DNA from: Bryopsis sp. KO-2023
Taxonomy: Eukaryota; Chlorophyta; Ulvophyceae; Bryopsidales; Bryopsidaceae
Assembly (NCBI GenBank): GCA_030272585.1
Contig: BSYQ01000007.1
Location: 5,956,001-6,020,000, forward strand
Length of the DNA: 64,000 nucleotides
Direction of reading: 5' to 3'
The translations under genes and the position numbers were made by a program. Below, in pieces: positions 37,694 to 50,213 of this stretch (position 1 is its first letter; every line of letters starts with the position of its first letter). The notes beneath the pieces are model-generated. The model saw nothing but the letters and a program-made list of their open reading frames with translations. It was not told where the DNA came from and searched no databases.

Positions 37694-38554
37694 ATGAGAA
37701 CAGTACACTGGAAAGAACGAATGGCATTTCTAAACTGGTTTCAGAAACTTGGGTTATAGAAGGGGTTGGACTGGGGGGAACGTTTGCAGGGGAGGTCAAT
37801 TTTGACGGGAGCTGTTGTGGGACAGGTTGTAATATCAATGTTTTGCGTCAGACAAACTTTTTTTTTGGTGAGTTGCACAGGACTCCGCCCTTCCAGTTCC
37901 CACAAGGGAAAAAGTCCCCCACAAGCTGCCTTGAAAACTTAGAATGCAATATTCCACATTTTCATTCTCAAGTCCAGGGCAGAAACAAGCAGTATTTCGA
38001 TTTTTTTCTTTCAGCTGTCTTGTGCTCCCCCGGCAGTGAGGTGGGAAATGCACAAGGATTTCGCAGGCTCCTTTGGAGTGGTGAGAAATCGGATCAAGAA
38101 AACTTGGGAAGGGGTTGCCTATGTCAGACTGAGTCAATCCGTTCTGGAACACGCAATCCTCCAATCCGAGTAAAAATCCTGGTTGCTCCCACGTCCTGTC
38201 ACCTCAGCCCAACGATAACTAACAGAGTCTTTCGGCCTGGCGCGAACCTCTTAATCAAAACATGGCCTATCACTTCTCCTTGGAGCCTTGTACGTACAGT
38301 TACACCGCCGGTTCTGGCACGTCGGACGCGCGTTTCTTTGGAACTCCCGCTTAGCCTAGGTATTCGTGTGTGCGACGGTGGAGGTGCCCTGTCGCCTCGT
38401 TCAAAGGAGTACTTAGGCCGTGCTCGGCAGCTCCGCGGTGCGCCAAAAAGAAACAAGAAAAACGGATGTGAGGCCCGTTGAAGAAGCTTATCTAGGGAAA
38501 CGAAAAAACCGAAATAGGTTTGAAGGCATTCCTGGAGTGCATTTTGTGAAGGTC
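37694..38554. other. Intergenic between H4 and PP2C gene
   Basis: 861 nt. Open frames run through 37843-38481 but have no recognisable domain. The PP2C frame is open upstream of the chosen ATG, back to 38420, so part of this stretch could be N-terminal coding sequence or 5' UTR. Confidence 0.4.
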
Positions 38555-40179
38555 ATGTGCGAATTGATGGCGCCCCAACTTCCGGACATCCTGGTGGGCC
38601 AAGACGTCAGAAAAACCCTCGAGCAGTTTTACGAGCCACGGCCCCGTTTAACTGTCCCTCCACCGTCCGCTGGAAAGTCCTCATTGGGTCGACGTCAAAG
38701 CAATGAGGACGCGTTTGCTATTGGGGGTCTTATGGTAGAGGGTTCTCCCTCGAATTCTTGCGCGAACTTGGACAAGGTTGAATCCCTTCACCGAAGGAGG
38801 AGCCTACCGGAGGGGCAGATGATGTCTTATAACACACCAAGTGGTGATAAGGAGAAATATGCCAGGGCTTCTGATATTGGCTGCGCTGAAGACTTGTATA
38901 TGTACGGCGTCTATGACGGGCACAACGGGCCTTATGCCTCGCACTTTTGCCGAAGCCATCTGTTGGACAACGTTCGCGCTGTTTTTTCTGAGTTTTGTGA
39001 CAAATACGACAGCGACAGTGAAGACCCCTATGCCGTGGATCTGAGCGTGCCAGAACTGCGCGCTTCGGACAATTGCAATAACGTTTGCGGGGGAACCTGG
39101 TCGGGGGCAGCACAAGGGGTTTCGCCGGGTGTCACACGGACGGACTCTGCGAAGCTGCCGAATGCCAGGGAAGTTTTGGTCGAAGCGTTCAAGCGCACTG
39201 ATGGTCAGTTTTCGCGATACAAATGCGCCGCGAGAGTAGGGACCACGGCGGTGGTCGCTCTTGTCGGAGGGGACCACTTGTGCGTCGCCAATTGCGGTAC
39301 GTCGGAGCGTCGGATCCGTGGTTGGAGTTTTTGCCGATCGCTGCCTCATCCAGGATCTTTCTATTTTTGCTCTTTTCCGATCCAGCGCAGAGGAAAAAGT
39401 GTGGGGAATGCCTCTTGGAAATGAGGGAATTGGTGGATCACATGGACTGACTATGGGCAATGGCTGCAGGTGATTCGAGGGCGGTGTTGTATAGGAATGG
39501 AGAAGCAGTCTCGGTGACAACTGACCACAAAGTAGACTTGCCAGATGAAAAGGTGAGCAAATCTATCCAACTGGATAGTTTTGGATATATGCATTTTCTC
39601 ATTATTAGTATTTTGTAAGTTTAATATTATTTTTATTTTTACATGTCCTTGTAAAGTTTATAAAACTCGCCCCGTATCTAAGGTAGGCCGGCTGATTTCG
39701 TTGTAACTGTTATGTTTGAAATATGTGATTTCGGGTAGTAAGCCCACAGTTGATGCATGCACTAGTGGGTTTTCTTATGTTTTTCTTGGGGGTGGGGGGC
39801 TTTTCAGGTGAGAATATTAAATGCTGGTGGGAAATTACACGATTCTCGGGTAATGGGCGTGCTGGCGATGTCCCGAGCGATTGGCGATCTCTGTTTGCGG
39901 CCGTACGGTGTAATCCCGGAGCCCGATGTGACCTCTGTAGAAAGGAACGACGGGGATGAGTTTCTGGTGATGGCAACGGATGGCTTATGGGATGTGATGT
40001 GTAACGAGGAGGTGTACATAGTGCTGATGCACGGAATGGAAAGGGCCGCACAAAGGGGGGTGACGGGGGCTGATGCGATGCAAATGGCAGCCAACAGTCT
40101 AAGCAGAACAGCAATCGATAGAGGGAGTCGTGACAATATTACTGTGGTGATCGTAGACCTGCGTTCAACGGCGGGTTGA
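38555..40179 (+). CDS. PP2C-type (PPM) serine/threonine phosphatase
   Basis: Mg/Mn-dependent protein phosphatase removing phosphate from Ser/Thr. Three exons: 38555-39296, 39470-39552, 39808-40179, in frame to 398 residues. PPM motifs appear in order: SLGRRQSNEDAFAIGG, YMYGVYDGHNG (metal ligand Asp), ARVGTTAVVALVGG, VANCGDSRAVLYRNG, VLAMSRAIGD, DEFLVMATDGLWDV and GSRDNITVVIVDL. The metal-binding Asp residues are all present, so it should be active. A long insertion separates the NEDAF and DGHNG motifs, and another rich in Asp/Ser follows it. The start is uncertain: ATGs at 38555 and 38567 are both possible and the frame is open further upstream. No signal peptide is evident. Confidence 0.93.
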
Positions 40180-43100
40180 TGGGGAGAAAAAAAAAGCTAC
40201 AACAAAAGAAAATACAGGAGGAGGATCAAAGGAAGTGAAACAAAAAAGAAAAGGGATTTTGTCCTTATCAATTCATGGTTGTCGCCGGAAGGGAGAGAAA
40301 AAAGCAGTGGCTTTTGTGGGGGTTCCATAACTAGTTCTACTGTTGATTCGTATTGTTCGTGTTTTTGATGAAAAGATATTCTGAGCTGATTTCCCGTGGG
40401 TTTTCGGGGGAAAAAAAGAAACATAAAGAGAAATTGGAAGGGTTGAAAAAAAAAGGACGATCTGGGGGAGTAAGAAAGGAAAGGATTTTAAAAAACGAAA
40501 CTGACTTGTTCGTGGGATTTCTTTTTTTTTTTTTCATCCCTCCCCGAAGGCAGGGTAGGGGTTTACGAGATTGTTTCGAAGGGAAAGGAAAGGCAATTAA
40601 ATAAGATTGGGGGGGGGGGGGAACGACGAGAGCTGGGTTGCTCTTTTCGAGAGGAGAGGAAAAAAAGAAGAAGAAGGAAAAAAAAGGAGCAACAGTGAAG
40701 CCCTGAACTTTTTTTGTAACCTTTTTTTTTTTTTCGGCAGGGATTCTTCGATTTTAGGCAAATGGGGAATGGAGATGGGAGGGCGGGGGAAAAGAAAGCA
40801 ATGCTGATAAATGTCGCACGCATGCGATTTGTGGATTGGTCTGGGGAGGAAATGAAAGGGGATGGGCGTTGATTCGATAATCTTCGAATGGAAGGGGGGG
40901 GGGGTTCAGGAATTTGCGAATGGGGAGAGGAGCATATGTGTATGGAAAGAAAGAGCTACGAATCCATAGAGATGTACGAACACGAGAGCAGCCAAGAAAA
41001 GGAGGACAAAAAAAAGAAGAAGAAACAAGCGCCAATGTTTTGTACAGTAGAGATTTGAAAGCTACTGTCCCCTATTGGATGCCTACCAACCGATTTTCGG
41101 ACAAGGCCATGTGTCGAAAGAAAGAAGAGAAAAAAAAGATATGGAAAAATAGACGCATGGAAGCATTTGGGAGGATATGTTTTTTTCTTCCTTTCCAAAT
41201 GCTTTTGGAAATCCGCACAGTGTCGCTGTAGTGTTATATCATCAACTGCATAAAGATTTTTAGAAAATGCTATGGATATGGATACAGGCAAAGAGGAGGA
41301 AAAAAGGGGGGGGGGGGGGGGCGGAAAGGAAAAAGTGAAAGAAACCGGAACAAAAAACCATACAGAGAAATACTGACAATTGCGTGGGGGGAAGGGGGGT
41401 TGAAAGGATATGTCAAATTTTCCAGTTGGCAGCAAGAATATCAACTTACACTATTTCGTGTGTGACAACTAGCTTGATTTTGTGTTACTTGGGGACTTCG
41501 GTTTTGAGATTGGATCCAATTGAAAGCTGTGGAAGGAAGGCGAGCTAGCTCAGGGCTTGATTGAGAAAAAAGAATATCCGGAAAAAAAAACAAGTTTGTG
41601 TGTGGAACTAGCAACCCTGGGTGAAAAAAGGCGAAAAAAAAAAAAGGGTCGGGGTTCAAAAAGGGTGGATTTTGTTGTAGGATCATGCCTAAAAAAAGAC
41701 CCCGCTCGCACCCTTTTTGAAGGAATTCCACTGCTGATGGAAATTGGCTTTCTCTGTTTCTGTTTGAAGAGAAGGGGGGGGGGTTGAAAACAACAAAAAA
41801 AAGTGACAGGTTTCAGTCTGAACCGACCACTTGATATATTATCGGGGTGCTTTTTCAAAAGTTGGAAGAAAAAACAAACAAAAGATTGATGAAAAAAAGA
41901 GCACAAAAAAAAAGAAAAAAAAAACAGATAAGAACACATAAGGTCGTGATTGCGCGATTGTGCTGTGGATGGAAGGGTTATAGCCCTTATATGGAGTGTG
42001 GATCAAAAAAAAAGATTTCTTTTTTCTTTGTGGTTTTCTTTTCGACACACTGGGCTAGGACACACGTCTGTTGGCGTTTTTATTGACTCCCATTTTTTCT
42101 TTTCTTTTTTCTTTTTTTTTTAAAGACAATTGCCTGGTGGTTTGAAGGGTGGGGTTGGTTTGAACTTAAAATCTTAAAACCAAAGGTGGGGTAGATTTTT
42201 TTCAGCTGCTTTTTTTTTTTTTTTTTCGGGCTAATATCCTCTGGTGGGCTCTTTCTGGAAGGAAACGGGCCGTAATTACTGAGGTAGCGTATCCTGTAGA
42301 TTAGTTTTCCAACGAAGGGAGGATTAAAACCCCGTGGCTTTATCGTGTTCGCGTTTTTTTTTTTTTAGAGAACATAGCACGGAGGGAAAAAAAAAGATAG
42401 ATGTGTGAGTAGCGTATGAAGACAACCAAAAAAAAACGGCGTTAACAAACCTGTTCCGTGTGAACTATTCTTTGTTTTTAAGAGTTAGGAAATCCCTTCC
42501 TTTGGGAGCCTCTCAAAAATTGGGGAAGTGCTAGCTCGGGTCTGGTTTTTGCACGGGATGTGATGGGGTGCAATTTCCGGTCCATCATTCTAAGGGAGGG
42601 TTTTGTCTTTTTATTGATTTTCTTTTCTTTTTTTTTCTCTTTTTCTTTGATCTTGCTGGGTTCGTTTTCTATTTTTTCGGGATTTTGTTTTTTTCGAAAA
42701 AAAAGGTAAAAGTCGGAACCTAGTCGCAGTTCCGAGACAGACAAAAATTTAAAAAAGGGGGTGAAAAAAAACCTTGATCGAGACGAACGGTTTTTTTTAT
42801 TTTTTACTTATCCAGTTCGTTTACTTTTCTTTACTTTTTTTAATTCCTTTTTTGAGAAAGTTGAGAGTTTTGGGGACAAATCGACTTTCGTTCGCTCCGA
42901 TGATGAACTCAGTAACTGCAAAAAAAAAAGAGAAAGTATAGATGGTTTTTCTATTTCTGGGTTGGGTGTTTTATTTGTAAACACATGGAACCACCCATAT
43001 ATGGGGAGGGGGGCAAGGGGGGTTTGGAGAGTGAGAATGGGGTTGTTTTGTATTACATTGCCTGGAGGGTTTTGGTTTCGGTCAGGGAATGAATGGGATT

Positions 43101-44250
43101 TAATTTACAATAGGGAGGGAACGGACAGTGTGTTTTCTGTGTGTGTTCGTTTGTGTTGCTTGCCAGTGGGTTTTTCTTTTTTTTGGGGACGAAAGGGAAG
43201 AGAGTGAAAAGAATAGACTATTTGAGATTTTGAGGAGAGGATGGAAAAAGTTGGAAAAGAAAAGGAATACCCACAGTACTTTCATGTGCCCATTTGACAA
43301 GGGATAAGGAAAAACAATAGCAAAACAAACCGACTGAAAATTCGGAAGAGTTGTGTTATAACCACAAAAGAAGAGAGGGTTGGGGGTGTTGGGGATTGGT
43401 TTCAGTGTTATTTTTTTTTTCTTTTAGTTTTCTTTAGAACGAATGTCAATGTGACCGATTTGAATGAGTCACAGGCAAACAGTGGAGATTTTTTAGGGGG
43501 CTTTTTTTCCCTCCTGCATAAATTAGGTGTTCTTGGCTTTGGGTGAGTGTGTTTGGGAAAAAAAAGAAAGAAAAGACTAAAGAAAATGGAGTTGATTTAG
43601 GAAAGAGAGAGCAAAAAAAATTCAAAAAAGAAAAAAAAAACTAAATATAAATATATATAAATATTGTGGGGTTGGTGCAATTGTTGCAGTCACAGTCATT
43701 CCGAGAATTTTCTATCGAATTTTGGGTGGTTTGTCCCAGCTGATTACACGAGACACTTTTTGGGTCTAAATTAAATTTCTTCTTTGCAATGGGTGGTTTG
43801 GTAAAAAAAGAGCGAAGGAAAAAGAAAAAAAAAAGAAACACAGAAAAAACATTGAAAAAAAAGGGGGCACAAATACAACAATACATAGACTGCACTTGTC
43901 CATTAATCATTACATAAAGGAAAACAAAGGTTGTTTTGGAGTAGTGGTTTTTGTTGGGGGGACAAGAAAAGAGCGAAAAGAGCAGTGCAAGACAACATAG
44001 GAAAAAAAAAGAAGAAAAAGCTCAATGTTGCAAGTTTTTTTGTTTTTTTTTGTTTGTTTTTTCCCTTCGAATTTTGTTGCTCGTTTTTTGTGTGTATGGT
44101 TTCCTCGAAGTGGTGGTTATGTGGTTGGTTTTTTTTAAGCCTCAAAGAAGGATTTTTCCTTTTGGACTAGTCAATGACACTTGTTTCCCGATTTGGATGG
44201 TTCAAAAAGAGATTTGCCTGAGCAGCTATGGAAAATGTAACCTTTAGAAT

Positions 44251-44286
44251 GAGAGTGAGAGTGTGAGAGAGAGTGAGAGTGAGAGA
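44251..44286. repeat. GAGAGT-type microsatellite
   Basis: Imperfect run of GAGAGT/GTGAGA units over about 36 nt in the gene-free region. Confidence 0.8.
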
Positions 44287-45052
44287 TACTGAGTGATGAT
44301 TCATCTGCTCATAGTTCTGTTATCAAGTGCAGCTCCGTTTTTTTTTTAATTCACTGAAATATACAGTTTGGGGAGGGGCGGCTTTATATGGTTGGTCAAA
44401 TTTGGGGTAGGGGGAGGGAAAGGGTTAGGAAAAGCGAGAATGGGACTGGACTTCGTGTTGTGCAGGGAATACAAGAATTTGCTGTTGCGGGAACCAACTA
44501 CAAACATTGTATTTCCGTGTTCTGTTCGACTTGTTTTTCTGTAAGGGATAGTGACATTAATTCTGTCTTCTGTGGGACTGAGTTTGTTTCGTTCTGGTTA
44601 TTTTTATTCTCATTTTAAAATGAATCTCACTGCCATGTTCCTTGTCCACATTTGATTGTAGTGAGGGAATTGATATGGAAAGATGGATGTGTTATGCGAC
44701 TTGCAATCCTTGTTTCCTTAGATACCCACATTCTACCAACAGCTCCAGAGGCACGATGAAGTGAAAACGTATTGGTTAAGGGTAGATGCAGTCACCTTGG
44801 ATTGAAGTCATTTTGTGTGTTTCAGAGCCATCGACAGCAACTCATAGTAACCTATTCAAGAGAAGAAACTTATAAATTCGATGGCTTTTGTGTCCTAGCT
44901 TTCCTTTTAAATGTAATTTTGTTTGTTCTATGTCTTTGAAGGTCATTGGCAGTGAAGTATTGTCACAGCAACATCCATCCAGATATAAAAGTGCTCCCCC
45001 AATTGAGCCATAGACAAGAGAAGCACAAAATTGAAACATGTAGAATCCAGGC

Positions 45053-45077
45053 AAGCAAACAAACAAACAAACAAACA
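45053..45077. repeat. CAAA microsatellite
   Basis: About six tandem AAAC units (25 nt) shortly upstream of the theta-class GST gene. Confidence 0.85.
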
Positions 45078-45253
45078 TCTCTTCCAGGCAACAGGGGAAA
45101 AAAGAAATAAAAAAAGACTGATTCCCCCCGCAATATCTTTCGCACGCCACCCCGATCGCAAACGTCAAATGGACCACGTCACAGGTCTAATCCCTCTCAC
45201 ACGATTAAGTTAAAATAAGAACAGAAGGGAAAAAAAAACAAGGGTCGGAAGTC

Positions 45254-46497
45254 ATGGCGAGCCTTTATGTTGATCTATTGTCGCAGCCATGCAGGGCCTG
45301 CGCGTTGTTCTGTAGGTGAGGGTGAATAGCAATCAGCGCAGAGTCGTCATGTGCACTGCAATCTTATGGGATACAGGATGTAGCAAAATATACATGGACT
45401 GGAGGAAAATAAACCCTGGATGGAGGAGGATAAACAGTGGGAGTCTTGGACAAGATAGAAAGAATTATGACAGCAAGCTGTTTCAGTACATCTGAGGATG
45501 CATCGCATTGCCGTGCCGCTTGCAAAGGTTGACCTCGCTTCCCGTGGAAGAGGTGAAAGTCCATCTGGGCAAGGGGGAGCATCAAGAGCCTTGGTACAAA
45601 GAGAAGAACCCCCTGGGCAAAGTGCCCTTTTATGAGGAGGCCGATGGCTTTGGACTGGCTGAAAGTGCAGCGATTCTGAGTTATCTTGCGGAGTTGCACG
45701 AGGATATTGTTCCAGATCATTGGTTTCCGAAGGATTTGAAAAGGAGGGCCAAAGTTAACTCCGTGTGCCATTGGTACCAGACTGCGGTGAGAATCGAGTC
45801 AATTGAACAACCATAGCAGGCTCCCCACTGATAGCATGAATCATTCTATGCTGTGGAGATATTCTGTGCCATCCCTTTTATCCATTTCAAATCCACTCAT
45901 TGCTTGCTGGATGCCTGTCTGGCTGCTGTGAATTTGGAGTACCAGTATTGATGTCTCTATCCCGTTCCTGGTCAGAATTAATACTTTGCCCAAAACATAT
46001 CTTTTTTCTTCAACAGCACTCTTTCTGTTTCAATTCCTTTGTTCTGCTTCAGTCTTTAAAACCAGCACTTCTCAAGCAATCTTGTTTCGTAGTTGCGGCC
46101 TGGGGCAGCATACACGGTCCGCTTGCTGATTCTGAAACACGGAGCCTCTGCCACCCGGATGGACTTTGTCGACCATTACCATCAGCTGCTAAACGACAGT
46201 CTGAGAGTGATGGACACTCACTTTTTGAGCGATTCGCCCTTCCTTTGTGGTGATATGCCAAGCATAGCAGACCTGCTGTGTGCATGCGAACTCGATCAGC
46301 TATTTTGGCTGGATGCCACCCCAGCAGGGCCGTATTCCAAGGAGATCCTTCAGCCTTGGGGGAATGTTAGAGCATGGATGGATCGAATACATGCATTTTG
46401 TGGACCGCAATACAAGAGTGTGAACGAGTCCCTTCAATACGTTGGAAAAGCAATCATAGCAAAACGAAAACGGGCAAAGGGGATGTCCAAGCTGTGA
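45254..46497 (+). CDS. Glutathione S-transferase, theta-class-like
   Basis: Glutathione-conjugating enzyme. Three exons: 45254-45315, 45528-45786, 46093-46497, in frame to 241 residues, the normal theta size. The start MASLYVDLLSQPCRA has the theta-class catalytic Ser (Ser10) in LLSQPCRA. KNPLGKVPFYEE supplies the cis-Pro, and LAESAAILSYLAE with IVPDHWFPKDLKRRAKVN is the standard theta linker. The C-terminal domain contains SIADLLCACEL and ends in a basic tail (AKRKRAKGMSKL), which could act in nuclear targeting or be cleaved. It is unrelated in class to the GST at 24985-26830. The short first exon (62 nt) is supported by phase and by the motif it carries. Confidence 0.93.
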
Positions 46498-47404
46498 GTT
46501 TGGAGCAAAGGACTTCCTCGTAACAGATATCTGTGGGTGAGCTGCAGCTGGCTGTTGCAATTTGATCGATCATGGAATCAGGATTTTCTGGAAGAGAGAT
46601 TTCTGGTGAAGATGGTAGTTGTAAATGGAGTGTGTCCCAGGCTTCATTGCCACTCCCACCGGTGATTCTTCTTTGAAGTTAGTTGGTGATCGCAAGCTAG
46701 GCACTCGGGATGGATTTGGAAAAGGCAATTTCCCCATTACTTGACTCAGATAGTCATGCAATCGAAATGGTCAGGGGGTGGGGCACCTCCTGGTGTTTGT
46801 CTTTGTTGGTTCTGTGGGAATAGGGACATGCTTGGCACATGTCAGGTAGATGGAAAGTGCACACTGTAAAATAGGTTTAGAATAAAATTTTCAAATTTTC
46901 CTGGCGGACAATCCCAATTGGACTCCCAATTGATTGAGTGGTTGGGGGATTTTACCATCGCCACACACACCTGGTAAATCAGACTGGAAAAAGTTGAAAT
47001 TGATTGTTGGTGCCTGAGGAAGAGTGGTCTTGCAAGATGGACAGGCCGAAAACAATCAATCAATTCAATTATAGAAAAAAGAGGCCATCACCCCCCACAA
47101 TGGCAGAGTAATACAAGGTAAGAACAAAACGAAAACACCCAGAAAGAGGCCAAAAACAGTGCTCCCAAAAAACAACTCATTACATCCCACTGGGTTTTAG
47201 AAAATCCATACTTTCAATAATCATTGGATTTACTGATCAAGCGTTGGAGACGGATTGCGACTTTTTTTTTTGCGCGCGCGCGTGCAGAAGCTTCTGGAAC
47301 CTTGACGGTTTCGACAAGGAACTCAAGAATGGCTGACCTTGAGATGTCTTCAGTTTCGCAGCTTGGACACGCGCATTGCCTTCGTTGTGAAAACTACGTG
47401 AGGG
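46498..47404. other. Intergenic between theta GST and AHA1
   Basis: 907 nt, with presumed 3' UTR on the left and AHA1 promoter on the right. An 11-nt alternating GC run sits at 47272-47282 after a T-run. No coding exon is seen. Confidence 0.4.
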
Positions 47405-49262
47405 ATGGCAAAATTGGGAGAAGGCGATCCTCGCTGGATCGTGGAGGCGCGACCCGACGGAACCAACGTGCATAACTGGCATTGGAAAGAAAAAGACGCC
47501 TTACCGTGGACGCGCGATACTCTGGGGAAGAAGCTAGCCGAATTGGATTTACTTGGCGACTCTGGACCTCTCTTCGCGAAAACCGATGGGTTGGAAAGCG
47601 CGACTGGGGAGGCGTTCATCAACGTGCGAAAGAATAAGATCATCGCGAGCTACGAGCTGGAGGTCAAGATAAAGTGGAAAGGGGAAGTGAAGGATGGGGA
47701 GGGGGGTGTCGTTGGCCAGGGAAAGGGGATGGTGCACCTTCCCTATGTTGCTGATGAAAACTCTGATGAAACTCCAGAAGCCAGGGTCACTGTGGAACAA
47801 GAAAAGGAGAATCCTGCAGGGGGACGGCTCAGGGAGGCAATTTTAGCAAAGGGAATGCCGGTGAGTTTACCAAATCGATGTCTTATTTTTAATCAAATTG
47901 CACAGAAAATCATTACAATTCTGCCTAAAGAAAGGGGTAAATAGAGATCTACTGGGGGAATGAGTAACCATCCTGGGGGAAATATGCATGTGCTGATTCA
48001 ATGTGCATTTCAGAAGAATTGATTCTTGATGGAGAGCTTCATATTCATGCATGATTGTCTTTTGAAGGGTGACAAATATCTGGAGGTCACAGGGATGTTA
48101 TTTCTCATTGTTTCGATTGTTAATTCTTCCAGTGGCGCAAGTGTCCAAAGCTAACATCACCTTTTTGTCAGAAAATTCAAGGTGTCATTTCCGAATTCGT
48201 AAGTGACCTTAGAGCTGGTGGTCCGGCTGCTGGAGAAGCAAGCGGAGCCCCTTCCCCAGCCTTGCAAGCTACCTCATCCACGAATTCTGCTGACCAAAGT
48301 CAAGATCAAATCAAAACGCCAGCGCCAGAAAAGCCATCCCCGAAACCCAAAGAGTCCAAAAAAAAGGTGGCTCCAGGGAACTCTCGGACTTCTCTGAAAA
48401 TCCGTCACGAATTCTATGCCAGCCCCCGCGACATCTACGAGTGCTTTGTCAATGCTGGGAAGTTCCAGGCATTCACAATGAGTCCAGCAAAGGTATGCAT
48501 CCTTGACTGAGTGATATAATCCAGTGGTGGTCAAGTAGAAACTGGCACAAAAATTTTATCCCTCCAGATTTCCCGACAAGGATTTGAAGTAATATTAGCA
48601 CAGAGCAGTCTTTTGCAGCATCGACTCTGAGGGAGAAATAGACTATTATCTTTTTTTTGGCAGGAATTCTTGGTGACGTCTTGTGTGTTTGTGGATGTCT
48701 AAAGATAGAAGCCCATCCTGGTGGTGAATTCTCTTGGTTTGGGGGTTCGGTAGCTGGTCGCTTCAAAGAGCTCCAACCAAATGAGAGAATCGTGATGGAC
48801 TGGCGATTCAACAATTGGGTGGAGGGATGCTATTCTGAGGTGAGCACCATTGTTGGACGACGTCTTTTCTTGCTTCGAAATTCAAGAGTGGTCGAATCGT
48901 TTCCAAGGATGGTTTTTACCCCCCGGTTTTGATCTGGAAGAACTTTGGCTGGACCAAGTGATGTTGAAGATTGAGAGGGGAGATGCTTGCCAAATTTCTG
49001 TACACGATTTCTGGGGATTTCATCCCTTATTTTCACTATAGAATCTGCATGGCAGCTCTTGATCAGTGGTTCTTTTCTGATTCGATAGGTGGTCATGAAT
49101 ATCACCTCACCTCAAGAGGGAACAACTGTTGTGAATCTGTCCCAAACCGGAATACCAGAAGAAGACCAATTTGGCAATGAAAATGTCAAATCAATGACTG
49201 AGAATGGGTGGACTGGGCAAATCATGACAAGGATTAGGGCAGTGTTTGGTTATGGCTTGTGA
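47405..49262 (+). CDS. AHA1: AHA1, activator of Hsp90 ATPase (full length)
   Basis: Cytosolic Hsp90 co-chaperone that stimulates its ATPase. Four exons: 47405-47860, 48172-48492, 48705-48839, 49089-49262, in frame to 361 residues. N-terminal AHA1 domain: MAKLGEGDPRWIVEARPDG, TNVHNWHWKEKD and the RKNK loop (AFINVRKNKIIASYEL). A Ser/Pro/Lys-rich linker (EKPSPKPKESKKK) follows. The C-terminal AHSA1 domain has FYASPRDIYECFVNAGKFQ, GGEFSWFGGSV, RIVMDWRFNNW and the final NENVKSMTENGW. It differs from the short relative at 1728-3195 in having both domains. Intervening sequence between exons 3 and 4 can be read as protein in other frames but does not match the family. Confidence 0.95.
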
Positions 49263-50213
49263 CTCTCTGCTAGTGGGGTCTCAGTCAGTGAAAGAAGAAG
49301 GACAGGTTTCGCAGGTTTTTCTTCCCAGTCAAAACCTTTTCTCGAATTAGCATTTCTGAGACAGGGTCTTCTATTTTTATTCTTTGGGGGGAGGGAGTGT
49401 TGCATATTCAATCTGTAATGAGAGAGAGAACAAAAGCATTTAACATCAACAGGTGATATCAAAAACCGGTGTTCCGGTTTTTGGTGGTTCACCCACAAAC
49501 TATTACATAGGACTCATACAATATTACCCCTCTTCCTGACTGCCTGTTTTCTTTGAACTTGGCCAAAAAACGGTCCAAGCCCTTGAGGAAAACCCCCACT
49601 CCCTTTCTACAAACTCTCCCTCTACATCCCAATATTACTTAGTCAGGGTTTGCCCAAAATACTGTAGGTTGGCTAAGAAAACACCCCAAACCACCTGATG
49701 CCATGGAAGCCCCCCAAGCAACACACTTTGGAAGGCTTCACATCAAATCAAACCTGACAAGTGGATTTGCAAATTTTCCTCTTCGAATTTTTTTTTTGTG
49801 GATCAGCACAATTTTCTTCACCATATGCTGTGCAACAGTTAACTTTTTTTTTTTCGCAAAAACTAACAAGATCACTTTTTTTTCTGCTTGGGCGTTCGAC
49901 CCAATGAAAAAAAAAAATGTGTGGCAAGAAGGAAAATTTGCCATGCCTAACAGTGACTGGTTATTGGATTCATTCTGGCAGAGAATGGAAAGAATTTTCT
50001 TTTGATGTACACGTGTCAAAAAAAGAAAACTGGTCACTGGAAGCTTCCACCACTCAATTTGACACCGACAAAAGGGGTGCTATTGAATAATAAGACTTCT
50101 ATACAAACTGATTGAGAAAACAATGAGTCAAAAAAGGAACCCTTTCCTGCAAAAACAGACAGGAAGGGTTGAAAACATAAAAGGCAATGCGTTTTAACGC
50201 TCTTGGGTTCCTG
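49263..50213. other. Convergent 3' region, AHA1 / kinase
   Basis: 951 nt between facing stop codons. Mixed A/T-rich sequence with T-runs. No gene is supported. Confidence 0.4.

Larger units (their letters stand above)
40180..45253. other. Gene-free, C-poor purine-rich region
   Basis: 5 kb with no supported gene. From 40180 to about 44200 the plus strand is dominated by G, A and T with many A-runs, T-runs and G-runs (16 G at 41306-41321). C is scarce. Composition becomes ordinary again from about 44400. It lies downstream of PP2C in its sense direction. Open frames on both strands are low complexity. It may be a very long 3' UTR, a non-coding transcript or plain intergenic DNA; the theta GST promoter should be near 45180-45253. 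Confidence 0.5.

Noticed and set aside
37843-38481. 212-codon plus-strand frame between H4 and PP2C
   Set aside because: Composition unlike the neighbouring proteins and no domain. It is more likely 5' flank of PP2C.
48840-49041. Open frame inside the last AHA1 intron (EWSNRFQGWFLPPGFDLEEL)
   Set aside because: It would interrupt the AHSA1 domain, whereas exon 3 joins directly and in phase to the exon at 49089 with a good family match.
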